Positions 1 to 7,913 of a stretch of DNA of 64,000 nucleotides are shown one piece after another. This stretch comes from DATKBT01 sp035546295 (GTDB taxonomy: Bacteria > Acidobacteriota > Thermoanaerobaculia > Multivoradales > Multivoraceae), in NCBI GenBank assembly GCA_035546295.1, contig DATKBT010000095.1, forward strand, positions 17,237 through 81,236, written 5' to 3'. Under the pieces are notes generated by a model. That model was not told the DNA's origin. It was given only the letters and a program-made list of their open reading frames with translations, and did no database searches. The translations under genes and the position numbers were made by a program. Numbering within the stretch: the first letter of the stretch is position 1; every line of letters starts with the position of its first letter.

Positions 1-236
1 ACATCGCGGGAGAGGACGTCACGCGGCTGGCGTCGATGGCCAAGCTCAAGGGCGGCCGGCTCGGCCGCGAGATCGCCGACTCCTGCCTCCAGTACTGGGG
101 CGGCCAGGGCTACATGTGGGAGTCCTCGGTCTCGCGCTCGCTGCGCGACATGCGGCTGTGGTCGATCGGCGCCGGCGCCGACGAGGTGATGCTCCAGATC
201 CTGGCCAAGCTCGAGGGAACCGCTCCCGGCGACTGA
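1..236 (+). CDS. Acyl-CoA dehydrogenase, C-terminal part (5' end outside window)
   Basis: The frame is open from base 3 and stops at 234-236, giving the last 77 residues. It reads as the end of the C-terminal helical domain of a flavin-dependent acyl-CoA dehydrogenase: a YWGGQGYM segment, then an arginine/aspartate-rich helix (SRSLRDMRL) and IGAGADEVM, which fits the family's conserved closing region around the flavin and dimer interface. Such enzymes introduce the alpha-beta double bond in fatty-acyl or branched-chain acyl-CoAs and pass electrons to ETF. The substrate cannot be read from this fragment. A ferredoxin gene follows 136 bp downstream on the same strand. Confidence 0.85.
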   Translation, partial: IAGEDVTRLASMAKLKGGRLGREIADSCLQYWGGQGYMWESSVSRSLRDMRLWSIGAGADEVMLQILAKLEGTAPGD

Positions 237-372
237 GGGGCGTGGTCCGCCCCTCCAGGCGCGCGCATCTTGGCGGGATGCGGGAGTGCTCGCTACGATT
301 CGCACGCCCACGTCAGCCCGCCCCCGCAAACGGGGCGGCGGCCTCGAACCGAATCTCGAGAGGACACCAGCA

Positions 373-693
373 GTGCCCAAGATCACCTACGTACAGCCCG
401 ACGGCGAAGAGATCACGGTCGACGTGCCGGTCGGCCTGTCGGTCATGGAAGGCGCGATCGAGAACGACGTCGACGGCATCATCGCGGCCTGCGGCGGCTC
501 CTGCTCGTGCTCCACCTGCCACGTCCACATCGACGAGGACTGGCTGGACACCGTCGGCCCGCCGCACCCGGCCGAGCAGGACACCCTCGAGTTCGCGCTC
601 GACGTCGACGAGCGCAGCCGGCTGAGCTGCCAGATCGAGGTCGCGAGGGAGCTCGACGGGCTCATCGTCCACGTCGCCGACGAGCAGGCGTAG
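373..693 (+). CDS. 2Fe-2S ferredoxin, adrenodoxin type
   Basis: A 106-residue cytosolic electron carrier. From the GTG at 373 the cluster ligands are Cys40, Cys46, Cys49 and Cys86, spaced C-x5-C-x2-C...C as in adrenodoxin/putidaredoxin-type ferredoxins; Cys44 is an extra, non-ligand cysteine. The GTG is chosen over an ATG at 286 because AGAGGA lies about 8 bases before it and homology begins at the first beta strand (KITYV); the 286 extension is arginine-rich and unlike the family. Adrenodoxin-type ferredoxins are usually reduced by an FprA/adrenodoxin-reductase-type flavoprotein, and such a gene lies at 51589-52995. They feed P450s, Rieske oxygenases or Fe-S assembly; the partner here is unknown. 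Confidence 0.9.
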   Translation: MPKITYVQPDGEEITVDVPVGLSVMEGAIENDVDGIIAACGGSCSCSTCHVHIDEDWLDTVGPPHPAEQDTLEFALDVDERSRLSCQIEVARELDGLIVHVADEQA

Positions 694-704
694 AGCTGCA
701 GAAA

Positions 705-719
705 TATGCTAATCTGCAT
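705..719 (+). promoter_or_regulatory. Possible promoter -10/operator of the vapBC pair
   Basis: The short ferredoxin-vapB gap is locally AT-rich compared with its surroundings. It holds a TATGCT box and a small inverted repeat (ATGC, six bases, GCAT). Type II antitoxins of the ribbon-helix-helix class bind small palindromes over their own promoter, so this is a plausible autoregulatory site. No clear -35 is visible. Confidence 0.3.
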
Positions 720-722
720 CCA

Positions 723-1013
723 GTGCGCACGACTCTGATCATCGACGACGATCTCTACCGCCGAGTCAAAGCCAAGGCTGCACTGGAGGGGCGAAAGGTC
801 ACGGAGCTTGTCGAGGAGGGCATGCGCGCCGTCCTGGGCGAGGTCGCCCCGAATCGATCGCGGGTGCAGCGGCGTCGCCTCAGGCTGCCGATCATCCCGG
901 CTCGTCCGGGCAGCGAGCCGCTGTTCGGCGGAATGTCGCAGGACGAGATCCACGAGCGACTGAGCGACCTGCAGGTCGAGGCCGAGCGGGAGCGGGTTGG
1001 ACCATCTTCTTGA
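723..1013 (+). CDS. vapB: VapB-like ribbon-helix-helix antitoxin
   Basis: A 96-residue protein starting at GTG 723, 29 bases after the ferredoxin stop. The N-terminal 40 residues (TTLIIDDDLYRRVKAKA, then GRKVTELVEEGMR) have the strand-helix-helix pattern of CopG/RHH antitoxins. The rest is basic and then charged, as expected of a disordered toxin-binding tail. Its last 17 bases overlap the vapC start, which is typical of translationally coupled type II toxin-antitoxin operons. It would neutralise VapC and repress the operon. The call rests on fold pattern and gene order. Confidence 0.75.
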   Translation: MRTTLIIDDDLYRRVKAKAALEGRKVTELVEEGMRAVLGEVAPNRSRVQRRRLRLPIIPARPGSEPLFGGMSQDEIHERLSDLQVEAERERVGPSS

Positions 1014-1431
1014 CGTCAACGTCGTGCTCGCGGCATCGGTCGAAGCCCACGCCCATCATCCGCGTGCTCGGGCTTTCGTAGACGAGGTGCAGCGGCCGTC
1101 GACGCTCGTCTTCTGCCGACTGACAGAGGTCGCGTGCCTGCGCCTGCTGACCCAGCGCATCGCGGAGGGATTCGATCCCCTCAGCAACAGTGACTCGATC
1201 GCGGTGTACGCAACCTGGCGGCAGGACGAACGCGTGCGGCTCGCCGAGGAGCCTCCCGGCTTCGTCGAGCTCTGGCCCGCGCTTGCCCGCCGTGACACGG
1301 CCTCTGCGAAGCTCTGGGCCGATGCTTATCTCGCTGCGTTCGCCATCGCGGGCGCTTACCGGCTCGTGACGTTCGATGGTGGGTTTCGTCAGTTCGAGAA
1401 CCGGGGCCTCGACCTCGAGCTGCTGCCTTGA
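997..1431 (+). CDS. vapC: VapC-like PIN-domain ribonuclease toxin
   Basis: A 144-residue PIN-domain protein starting at TTG 997 inside the end of vapB. The acidic metal-binding residues are in place: Asp6 in LLDVNVVL, Glu44 in RLTEVACL, Asp109 in LWADAYLAA and Asp127 in TFDGGF. PIN toxins are Mg2+-dependent endoribonucleases that cut tRNA or rRNA when the antitoxin is lost. An intact tetrad and normal length suggest an active enzyme. The TTG start and the overlap fit low-level, coupled translation. The next gene is convergent. Confidence 0.85.
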   Translation: MDHLLDVNVVLAASVEAHAHHPRARAFVDEVQRPSTLVFCRLTEVACLRLLTQRIAEGFDPLSNSDSIAVYATWRQDERVRLAEEPPGFVELWPALARRDTASAKLWADAYLAAFAIAGAYRLVTFDGGFRQFENRGLDLELLP

Positions 1432-1480
1432 GGCCGACTCCTGAAGCAGAGCAGAGCGCGCGAAGATCCCGACCGTCCTC

Positions 1481-2854
1481 TCAGTCTTTCCCCGACTCCT
1501 TCTCTGCTGCATCCTCCGCCACCGCGCTCATCACGAAGCCCATCATCATCTCGTCGGTCGACGGCTGGCCGAAGCGCACGGTGCGGTTGCTGTCGAAGCC
1601 GTAGCGCGCCGCCTTCTCGGCGGAGTTCTCGTACCAGGCGGTGTACTCGATGCGCGTCCCCGCGGGGATGCGCTTCTTGTCCTGGTAGTAGTACACCGTC
1701 TGCCACTCGAAGTCGTAGTTGGGCACCCATAGCAGCACCTCGCTGGTGCCGTCGGGATAGAAGGCCTCGAACCTGGCCGACTTGCCGCGCATGTGCATGT
1801 GGGGCATCAGCGAGATGACTTCGAGGTCGGCCTCGGCGACGGCCGTGACCGGCCCCACCTGGTGGCTCGGGTCGTTGGGCGGAATCGCGAAGGTGAAGTC
1901 CATCAGCGGGCGCAGGCCGCCGCCGAGGTTCTTGAGCGGTCCCTCGACGAGCTTGAAGCCGATCGAGCTCTGGTCCCAGACCCCGGTGCCCTCCCCCGGC
2001 TCCTTGTGGTAGTGGATGTCGAAGGTCACCCGACTGCCCTTCTTCAGCAGGAAGCCGTAGCCGTCGGGGTAGCGATTGGCGTCGGTCCCCGAGGAGACGC
2101 CGCCCATGTACCGGCCGGCTCGGTCCGCGGACGGCGCGATCTGCGCGTCGGTCGGGAACTCGGGCGGCGGCGGCAGCTCGCCGTTCTCGTCGGGCGCGAG
2201 GAGGTGCAAGTTGAAATGGTGGATGACCTCGGAGTCGGGCTTGCACTGGAAGGCGACCACCCAGGCGTCCTGGGGGAGCATCTCCTCGGTGAGGACCACC
2301 GAGAACGCGGCGTAGAGGTCCTCGACGTCGTCGCCGACCAGGTAGGGCTCGGGCATGGTGACCACCAGGTCCGGCTCGCCGATGACCCAGCCGCCCTCGA
2401 CCTTCCACTCGCGCGGCTCCGGAGCATCGGCGGCTTCGCCAGCGGGGGCGCCGGCTGCCGCCCACCCTGTCAGCGTCGCGATCTCGGCCTCGCTCAGCAC
2501 GCGCTCGTTGGCGAAGGTGCCGTTGTGCATCGGGTCGGCGTGCCAGGGGGGCATCGTGCGGGTCTCGACCTGGCGGACGATCGATTTCGCCCAGGGGCGG
2601 GTCGAGGCGTAGTCGACGAACGCCATCGGGGCGCGCATGCCGCCGTAGTTGGCGCCCGAGGGGCGATGGCACTCCTGGCAGTGCTCCTGCAGCACCGGCA
2701 GGACGTCGCGATAGTAGGTCGGGGCGGCGTCGGCCTCGGCCGAGTGGGAAGGCCTGGCAGCCGACGCGAGGACGACTGCGAGGACGAGGCACGCGGCGCA
2801 GGCGGCCGATGTCCCGAGCTGCGGCAGGATTCCAGGTCGGCGTCGGATCGTCAT
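1481..2854 (-). CDS. Exported copper monooxygenase-like protein with c-type haem site
   Basis: A 457-residue protein read from the ATG at 2854, followed by an Arg-rich start and a hydrophobic signal segment (about residues 14-34). Residues 59-63 are CQECH, a single c-type haem motif in a short cytochrome-like domain. Two histidine clusters follow, HHFNLH near residue 212 and PHMHM near residue 350, which match the CuA and CuB regions of PHM/dopamine-beta-hydroxylase-type ascorbate-dependent monooxygenases. Family knowledge suggests a periplasmic copper oxygenase with a built-in electron-transfer haem; the substrate is unknown. An upstream in-frame start at 2908 would add 18 residues before the signal peptide and is less likely. 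It is convergent with vapC, and UbiB lies upstream on the same strand. Confidence 0.75.
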   Translation of the reverse strand: MTIRRRPGILPQLGTSAACAACLVLAVVLASAARPSHSAEADAAPTYYRDVLPVLQEHCQECHRPSGANYGGMRAPMAFVDYASTRPWAKSIVRQVETRTMPPWHADPMHNGTFANERVLSEAEIATLTGWAAAGAPAGEAADAPEPREWKVEGGWVIGEPDLVVTMPEPYLVGDDVEDLYAAFSVVLTEEMLPQDAWVVAFQCKPDSEVIHHFNLHLLAPDENGELPPPPEFPTDAQIAPSADRAGRYMGGVSSGTDANRYPDGYGFLLKKGSRVTFDIHYHKEPGEGTGVWDQSSIGFKLVEGPLKNLGGGLRPLMDFTFAIPPNDPSHQVGPVTAVAEADLEVISLMPHMHMRGKSARFEAFYPDGTSEVLLWVPNYDFEWQTVYYYQDKKRIPAGTRIEYTAWYENSAEKAARYGFDSNRTVRFGQPSTDEMMMGFVMSAVAEDAAEKESGKD

Positions 2855-2969
2855 GCCAGGCCTCCGGGCGTTCCACGGGCAATCTACCAGCACGATTCGA
2901 GGGCGCATCCTCGTCGGGTCCGGCGCGCTCGTGCCGTGCCCATCGGCGGCTTCGATCCCACCCAGCTCG

Positions 2970-4646
2970 CTACCGTCTCTTCCTGGGCTTCTTCTGCCGG
3001 CGATCGGTCCAGAAGATCGTCCATAGCAGCCAGAGGCCGCCGATCGCCGCGATCAGGAAGAAGAAGAACGCGATCACGGGGTAGCCCCAGAGCGAGAAGC
3101 GGGACTCGACGCGCATGGTGAGCGCGGCACCGACGATCAGCGACGCCAGCAGCAGCCCCGCCGTGATCCGATTCGCGACCTCGTGCATCGTCACGATCAG
3201 CTCGCGCTCGTCGAGCACGTCGAGCTTGAAGCGGACCTGGCGGTCGCCCGAGAGGACGTCGAAAAGCTGCTGCACCCGCTCGGGGAGCGCGGTGACCAGC
3301 TCGCGCAGCTCGAGCAGGCGGCTCAGGATCTGGCTCGGAGCGAAGTCGCGACGCAGCCGGCTGGCGACCACCCGGGGCGCGTTGCGCACCAGGGCCTGCT
3401 GCGGGTTGAAGTCCGGCGCCAGGGTGCGTCCGATCTCGTCGAGCTGGAGCAGCGCCTTGCCCAGCAGCCCGAGCTGAGGGGGCACCCGCACGCCGGTCTG
3501 GCCGGCGGCGGCGTAGACCTCGAGCATGAGCTGCCCCGGCCGGAGCTGGTCGATGTCGGCGCGATAGTGCCGCATCACGAGATCGGCGACGCCGCGCCGG
3601 AAGCGCTTGCGGTCGAAGCCCTCCTTGATCTCCCCGATGCGCAGCGCCAGCTCCGCCGCCTCCTCGCCGTTGCCGTCGGCGATCGCCAACAGGAGCTGGA
3701 ACATCGGCTCCTGGAGGGACGGCGGAATCCGGCCCACCTGGCCGACGTCGAGCAGCGCGATGCGCGCATCGGGCGTCAGGACCACGTTGCCGGGATGCGG
3801 GTCGGCGTGGAAGAAGCCGTCGATCAGCACCTGGTGCAGATAGGAGCGGAAGAGCTCCTCGGCGAGCTCCCGGGCGTCCCGACCCGGTAATCCGGCGTGC
3901 TCGAGGGCCGCGATCTTGGTGCCTGGGAGGTACTCCATGGTCAGCACGCGGCCCGAGCAGTACTCGGGGATCGGGAGCGGGACCAGGATGCGCGAGAAGC
4001 CCTGGAGGTTTTGGTGGAGCTGGCGGAGGTTGCCGGCCTCGGTGCGGTAGTCGAGCTCGTCGAGCAGGGTGCGGCGGAACTGGTCAACCAGGTCGACCAA
4101 GCCGAGCGCGCGTCCGATCTCGGTGCGCCGCTCGAGAGCCTCGGCGATCTCGGAAACCGCCTCGAGGTCGGTGCGGATGACCGCGCGGATCCCGGGCCGC
4201 TGCACCTTGACCGCGACCTCGCGCCCGTCGTGCAGAGTCGCCCGGTGGACCTGACCGAGAGAGGCCGCCGCCATCGGCACCGGGTCGAAGCTGGCGAAGG
4301 CTCGCTCCAGGCCGACGCCGAGCTCCTCGGAGACCAGGCGCTCGGCCTCCTCGCCGGGGAAGGGCTCGACCTGATCCTGCAGCCGTGCGAGCGCCGTCAG
4401 GTAGGACGTCGGCAGGAGGTCGGCCCGGCTGGCGAGGAGCTGACCGATCTTGATGAAGGTCGGCCCGAGCGCCTCGAGGTCGGCGGCGAGCTGCTCGGCA
4501 GCCCCGGGGTCGACGACCTTGGCCGCCTCCTCGTCGAGCGCCGAGATCAGCCCCGACGAGCGCACCAGGTCGGAGCGGCCGTGCCGCAGGAGCAGCCAGG
4601 CGACGTCGCGGTAGCGCTTGAGCAGCTCGGGGCGCAGGGAGATCAT
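2970..4646 (-). CDS. ABC1/UbiB-family atypical kinase, membrane-anchored
   Basis: A 558-residue UbiB/ADCK-type protein. Visible family marks are the KIGQ motif in the N-terminal extension (near residue 64), AVKVQRPG in the nucleotide-binding lobe, FHADPHPGN (near residue 278) and a DVG metal-binding motif (near residue 297; DFG in most homologues). Two C-terminal transmembrane segments, about 494-511 and 521-545, end in a basic tail. UbiB proteins are ATP-dependent and needed for ubiquinone biosynthesis or quinone handling; no ubi genes adjoin, so the role here is open. The ATG at 4646 is chosen because homology begins at once (LRPELLKRYRD); a frame open to 4784 would add 46 unrelated residues. 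Confidence 0.88.
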   Translation of the reverse strand: MISLRPELLKRYRDVAWLLLRHGRSDLVRSSGLISALDEEAAKVVDPGAAEQLAADLEALGPTFIKIGQLLASRADLLPTSYLTALARLQDQVEPFPGEEAERLVSEELGVGLERAFASFDPVPMAAASLGQVHRATLHDGREVAVKVQRPGIRAVIRTDLEAVSEIAEALERRTEIGRALGLVDLVDQFRRTLLDELDYRTEAGNLRQLHQNLQGFSRILVPLPIPEYCSGRVLTMEYLPGTKIAALEHAGLPGRDARELAEELFRSYLHQVLIDGFFHADPHPGNVVLTPDARIALLDVGQVGRIPPSLQEPMFQLLLAIADGNGEEAAELALRIGEIKEGFDRKRFRRGVADLVMRHYRADIDQLRPGQLMLEVYAAAGQTGVRVPPQLGLLGKALLQLDEIGRTLAPDFNPQQALVRNAPRVVASRLRRDFAPSQILSRLLELRELVTALPERVQQLFDVLSGDRQVRFKLDVLDERELIVTMHEVANRITAGLLLASLIVGAALTMRVESRFSLWGYPVIAFFFFLIAAIGGLWLLWTIFWTDRRQKKPRKRR

Positions 4647-4801
4647 CGATCGGGGGCCGGAGCGAGGAGGGGAGGGAGCGAGCGATTGCGAAACAAGGAC
4701 GGTCGCGCGGCAGTCGCATTCGAGAGCGTAGCCGTCGCCTTTTTCTGCCGAACGCGTCGGCTCTAGCCGTTCGCGACCCGCCATCCTAGCCTGGCTCTGA
4801 G

Positions 4802-5191
4802 ATGCTGTCCCTCCTCGCCCTCTCGATCCTCTCCTCCCAGCCGCTTCGAGCTGTCGATCCCGCGGAGCTCGAGTACGTCATCCCGCGCGTCGAAGTGGAG
4901 CCCGTGATCGACGGCCGGCTCGACGAGGCGGCGTGGAACGAGGCCCTGGTGCTCGAGCTCGGGATCGAGACCGACCCCGGCGAGAACGTGCCGGCGCCGG
5001 TGCGCACCTCCTGCCGGCTGATGCACAGCCGGACGCACCTCTTCTACGGCTGCGTCGCCTACGACCCCGAGCCCGAGCGGATCCGCGCCCGCCGGCAACA
5101 CGGCCGTAGTGAGCGGGGTCGGGACCTCGTCGGCACCCGCGGGCGACCGGAGCTCATTCGGCGCGCAGCAGGCCCGCCGGATCCTCGGTGA
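4802..5191 (+). pseudogene. Truncated N-terminus of a DUF5916/CBM9-like outer-surface protein
   Basis: The frame encodes a short signal-like leader and then the opening of a CBM9-like domain as found at the N-terminus of large DUF5916 proteins: PVIDGRLDEAAWNEA, a strand pair, then YGCVAYDPEPERIRA up to about base 5088. After that the sequence turns Arg/Gly-rich and unlike the family. The frame stops at 5191 inside the 3' end of the convergent permease gene. Full members run to roughly 700-900 residues, so only about 95 genuine residues remain. The break falls between about 5090 and 5154, where a rearrangement seems to have joined this fragment to the permease gene. It is unlikely to be functional. 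Confidence 0.7.
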
Positions 5192-7679
5192 CGGCTCGTC
5201 GGGCCGGGAGCCAGGTGGCGAGCAGCGCCGAGACGACCAACAGCGTCCCGACGCCGAGCCAGGTCGAGGCGTCGCTCGCGGCGACGCCGTGCAGCCGGCT
5301 CGCCAGGCTGCTCACCAGGAGACCGCCGATGACGCCGCCGGCGGCGAGCCCGGCGAGAAGGAGCGCCGCCGTCTCGGCGAGGAACATCCGCAGGATCCGG
5401 ACCCGATCGGCCCCCAGCGAGAGCCGGATCGCCACTTCCCGTAGGCGCTGGGCGACGGCGTGGGCGATCACGCCGTAGACCCCGGCGGTGCCGAGAGCGA
5501 GCGCGAACAGCGAGAAGCCGCCGAGCAGCGCCGCCAGGAAGCGGCTCGGCGCACGCTCCTCCGCCAGCCGGCGCTCGATCGAGGCAGGTCGGTAGAGGGG
5601 GAGCGTCGGATCGAGTCGGCGCAGCTCGGCGTTGAGAGCCGGGATCAGGCTCTCGGGCTCGGCACCGGTCGCCACTGCGATCCCCATCCAGCGGGAGGGG
5701 CTCTGCGCGAACGGGACGTAGAGCTCGGCGAGCTCCTCCCCGACCACCGTCTCGCGCACCGGCGCCGCGATTCCGATGACGGTGCGCCAGTCCTCGGGCG
5801 GCGTTCCTTCGCCGGGCCGGGGACGCGGCGCATCGCGTCGCCCACCGAGTCGGAAGCGTCGACCGATCGCACTGGCCCCGGCCTCGGAGGGCCAGAGCTC
5901 CTGTGCGAGATCCGCGCTCACGATCGCCACGCGCGCGCCGTCCGGTCGATCCTCGGAGCCGAAGTCGCGACCGGCGATGAGCGGGATATCGAGGGTCGCG
6001 AAGTAGCCCGGCGACACCGCACGCACGCCGGCCGCCGTCGCAGGCTCGCTGCCGCCCGCCCGCGGCTCGGCGTGGACGACCTGGGCCGTCATCTGACCGA
6101 CCACGGCACCGTCCGCGATCGCCGCGCGATCCACTCCGGGGAGCTCGCGGAGGCGGTCGATGAGCCGAGCTGCGAAGCCGAGCTGCTCGGCGGCGCTCGG
6201 ATAGCTGGCGAGGCGAAGTCCCACGCCGCCGGTCAAGATCCCGGCGCGCGCGTGGCCGAGCTCGCGACGCTCGAGGTCGAGCGCGCTGCGCACCGCGAGC
6301 CCGCCGGCGGCGAGCAGGGCGAGCGTGAACGCGATCTCGGCGCTCAAGACGGCGGCGCGCGCGCGTCGGGCTCCCCGGCCGGTGGTGGCCGAGGCAGCGG
6401 CGCCTCGCAGCACCGACGCCAGGTTTCGCCGGCGCAGCACCCAGACCGGCAGGAGCGAGAACAGGAGAGCGATGGCCGCGGTGGCCGCTGCGAGCCCGAG
6501 CAGCGCCGTGGCGCCGAAAGCCACCGACTCGGCGCCGCCCGGCGGCGTGCGGCCGAGCTGCTGCTCGAGGTGCGGTGCGATCAGCGCCAGGGCGAGGCGG
6601 GTGAGAGCCATTCCGGCCACCCCCGCGCCCAGGCTCACCAGCAGCGCCTCGCCGATCAGCAGGCGCGCGGCGCTCCCCCAGCCACCGGCGAGGGCGGCGT
6701 GGACCGCCAGCTCCCGCTCGCGGCGGGCGGTCCGCACCAGCACCAGCAGGAGCGCGTTGCCGCAGGCGACCAGGAGCACGAACAGTGTCGCCAGCACCAG
6801 AGCGCGGAGCAGGGGCTGCAGACTCCTCGTGTAACGCTCCTGGAGGGGTTCGAGCCGGACCTGGAACGAAGGCGGGAGCGTCACATCGGCGGCTCGCGAG
6901 AGCCTCTCGAAAGCGCCGGCGGCGCGCTCGGCGGAAGCTCCTGCCTCCAGCCGGACGAGCCGTGGCGCCGGGCTCGGAGCGAGAGGGGCGAGGACCTGGG
7001 TGTAGGGGCTCACCCACCAGAAGCCCTCCGGCAGCACCCCGACGACCGTGAACTGCTCGGCCTCCTCCGGCCGGTCGGACATGAACGCGCCGAAGCTCGT
7101 GCCGAGCACGTCGGGGCGGCCGCCGAAGCGGCGCTGCCAGAGCTCGTGCGAGATGACGGCGAGCGAGCCGTCGCCACGCTCGACGTCCTGGTCGCTGAAC
7201 GGGCGGCCGAGCGCCAGCGGCACCCCGGCCACCGCGAAGAAGCTGGGATCGACCCAGGCGCCGAGCACGACCTCGGGCTCTGCGCCGAGGTCACCGCCGC
7301 CGATCAGGGTGAAGGCGTCGAGGTCCCAAGCGGTGCCGGCGTCCACCCCGGTCTCGCCCGTCGTCCACTGCGCCGGCTCGGCTCCCCTCGGCATCCGTTC
7401 TCCCTCGCTGGATTCCCAGTGGACCCAGTGGAGGCGGCCGGCGTCGGGGAACGGCAGCGAGCGGATCACGTAAGTCTCGACGATCGACAGCATGGTGGCG
7501 GTCGACGCCAGACCGAGCGCCAGCAGGATCGCGGCGGCGAGCGGTGCGCCTGGCCGGCGGCGCAGGCTACGAGCGGCGTCGCGCGCGCAGCGGGCGAGCC
7601 CGATCGCGCTGCGGCGCGAGATCCGCCCCGTCGAGGACGGGCGTACGGCAGGTGGCTTCTCGGCGGGCATCGGCGTCAT
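5154..7679 (-). CDS. ADOP-type MacB/FtsX permease
   Basis: An 841-residue permease with the duplicated layout of acidobacterial orphan permeases: an N-terminal transmembrane helix (about 44-70), a large periplasmic MacB-PCD domain, a first FtsX block of three helices (about 280-410), then a second helix, periplasmic domain and FtsX block ending at LPARRAVTEDPAGLLRAE. No ATPase gene adjoins, which is usual for this orphan class. Family knowledge suggests work with a separately encoded MacB-type ATPase in efflux or envelope mechanotransmission; the substrate is unknown. The 3' end overlaps the truncated DUF5916 fragment on the other strand. Unlike the second ADOP gene at 56725, it has no PadR gene beside it. 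Confidence 0.85.
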   Translation of the reverse strand: MTPMPAEKPPAVRPSSTGRISRRSAIGLARCARDAARSLRRRPGAPLAAAILLALGLASTATMLSIVETYVIRSLPFPDAGRLHWVHWESSEGERMPRGAEPAQWTTGETGVDAGTAWDLDAFTLIGGGDLGAEPEVVLGAWVDPSFFAVAGVPLALGRPFSDQDVERGDGSLAVISHELWQRRFGGRPDVLGTSFGAFMSDRPEEAEQFTVVGVLPEGFWWVSPYTQVLAPLAPSPAPRLVRLEAGASAERAAGAFERLSRAADVTLPPSFQVRLEPLQERYTRSLQPLLRALVLATLFVLLVACGNALLLVLVRTARRERELAVHAALAGGWGSAARLLIGEALLVSLGAGVAGMALTRLALALIAPHLEQQLGRTPPGGAESVAFGATALLGLAAATAAIALLFSLLPVWVLRRRNLASVLRGAAASATTGRGARRARAAVLSAEIAFTLALLAAGGLAVRSALDLERRELGHARAGILTGGVGLRLASYPSAAEQLGFAARLIDRLRELPGVDRAAIADGAVVGQMTAQVVHAEPRAGGSEPATAAGVRAVSPGYFATLDIPLIAGRDFGSEDRPDGARVAIVSADLAQELWPSEAGASAIGRRFRLGGRRDAPRPRPGEGTPPEDWRTVIGIAAPVRETVVGEELAELYVPFAQSPSRWMGIAVATGAEPESLIPALNAELRRLDPTLPLYRPASIERRLAEERAPSRFLAALLGGFSLFALALGTAGVYGVIAHAVAQRLREVAIRLSLGADRVRILRMFLAETAALLLAGLAAGGVIGGLLVSSLASRLHGVAASDASTWLGVGTLLVVSALLATWLPARRAVTEDPAGLLRAE

Positions 7680-7913
7680 CTTACGACCGTACCCTTCATC
7701 CTCCCGGTCCCGGCTCTAGCAGCCCGTGCGTGAGCGTCCCCGGTCGGGTGCGGGCGAGATCCGGCGACTCCACCAGCGAGCGGTGACCGCGGACACCGGA
7801 TGACGAGGGCCGATCGGAGCCCTCGGAGCTGTCATCATGAGACGGCTCATGACACGCGCGGCGAAGGGTAGCCAGTTCTCGAGCGGAACGGAGCGACGCG
7901 CAGGTCGAGGCCC

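Noticed and set aside
5460..7733. A 757-residue plus-strand frame opposite the ADOP permease.
   Set aside because: The permease has clear transmembrane helices and FtsX motifs on the minus strand, whereas this frame has only low-complexity Arg/Glu text.
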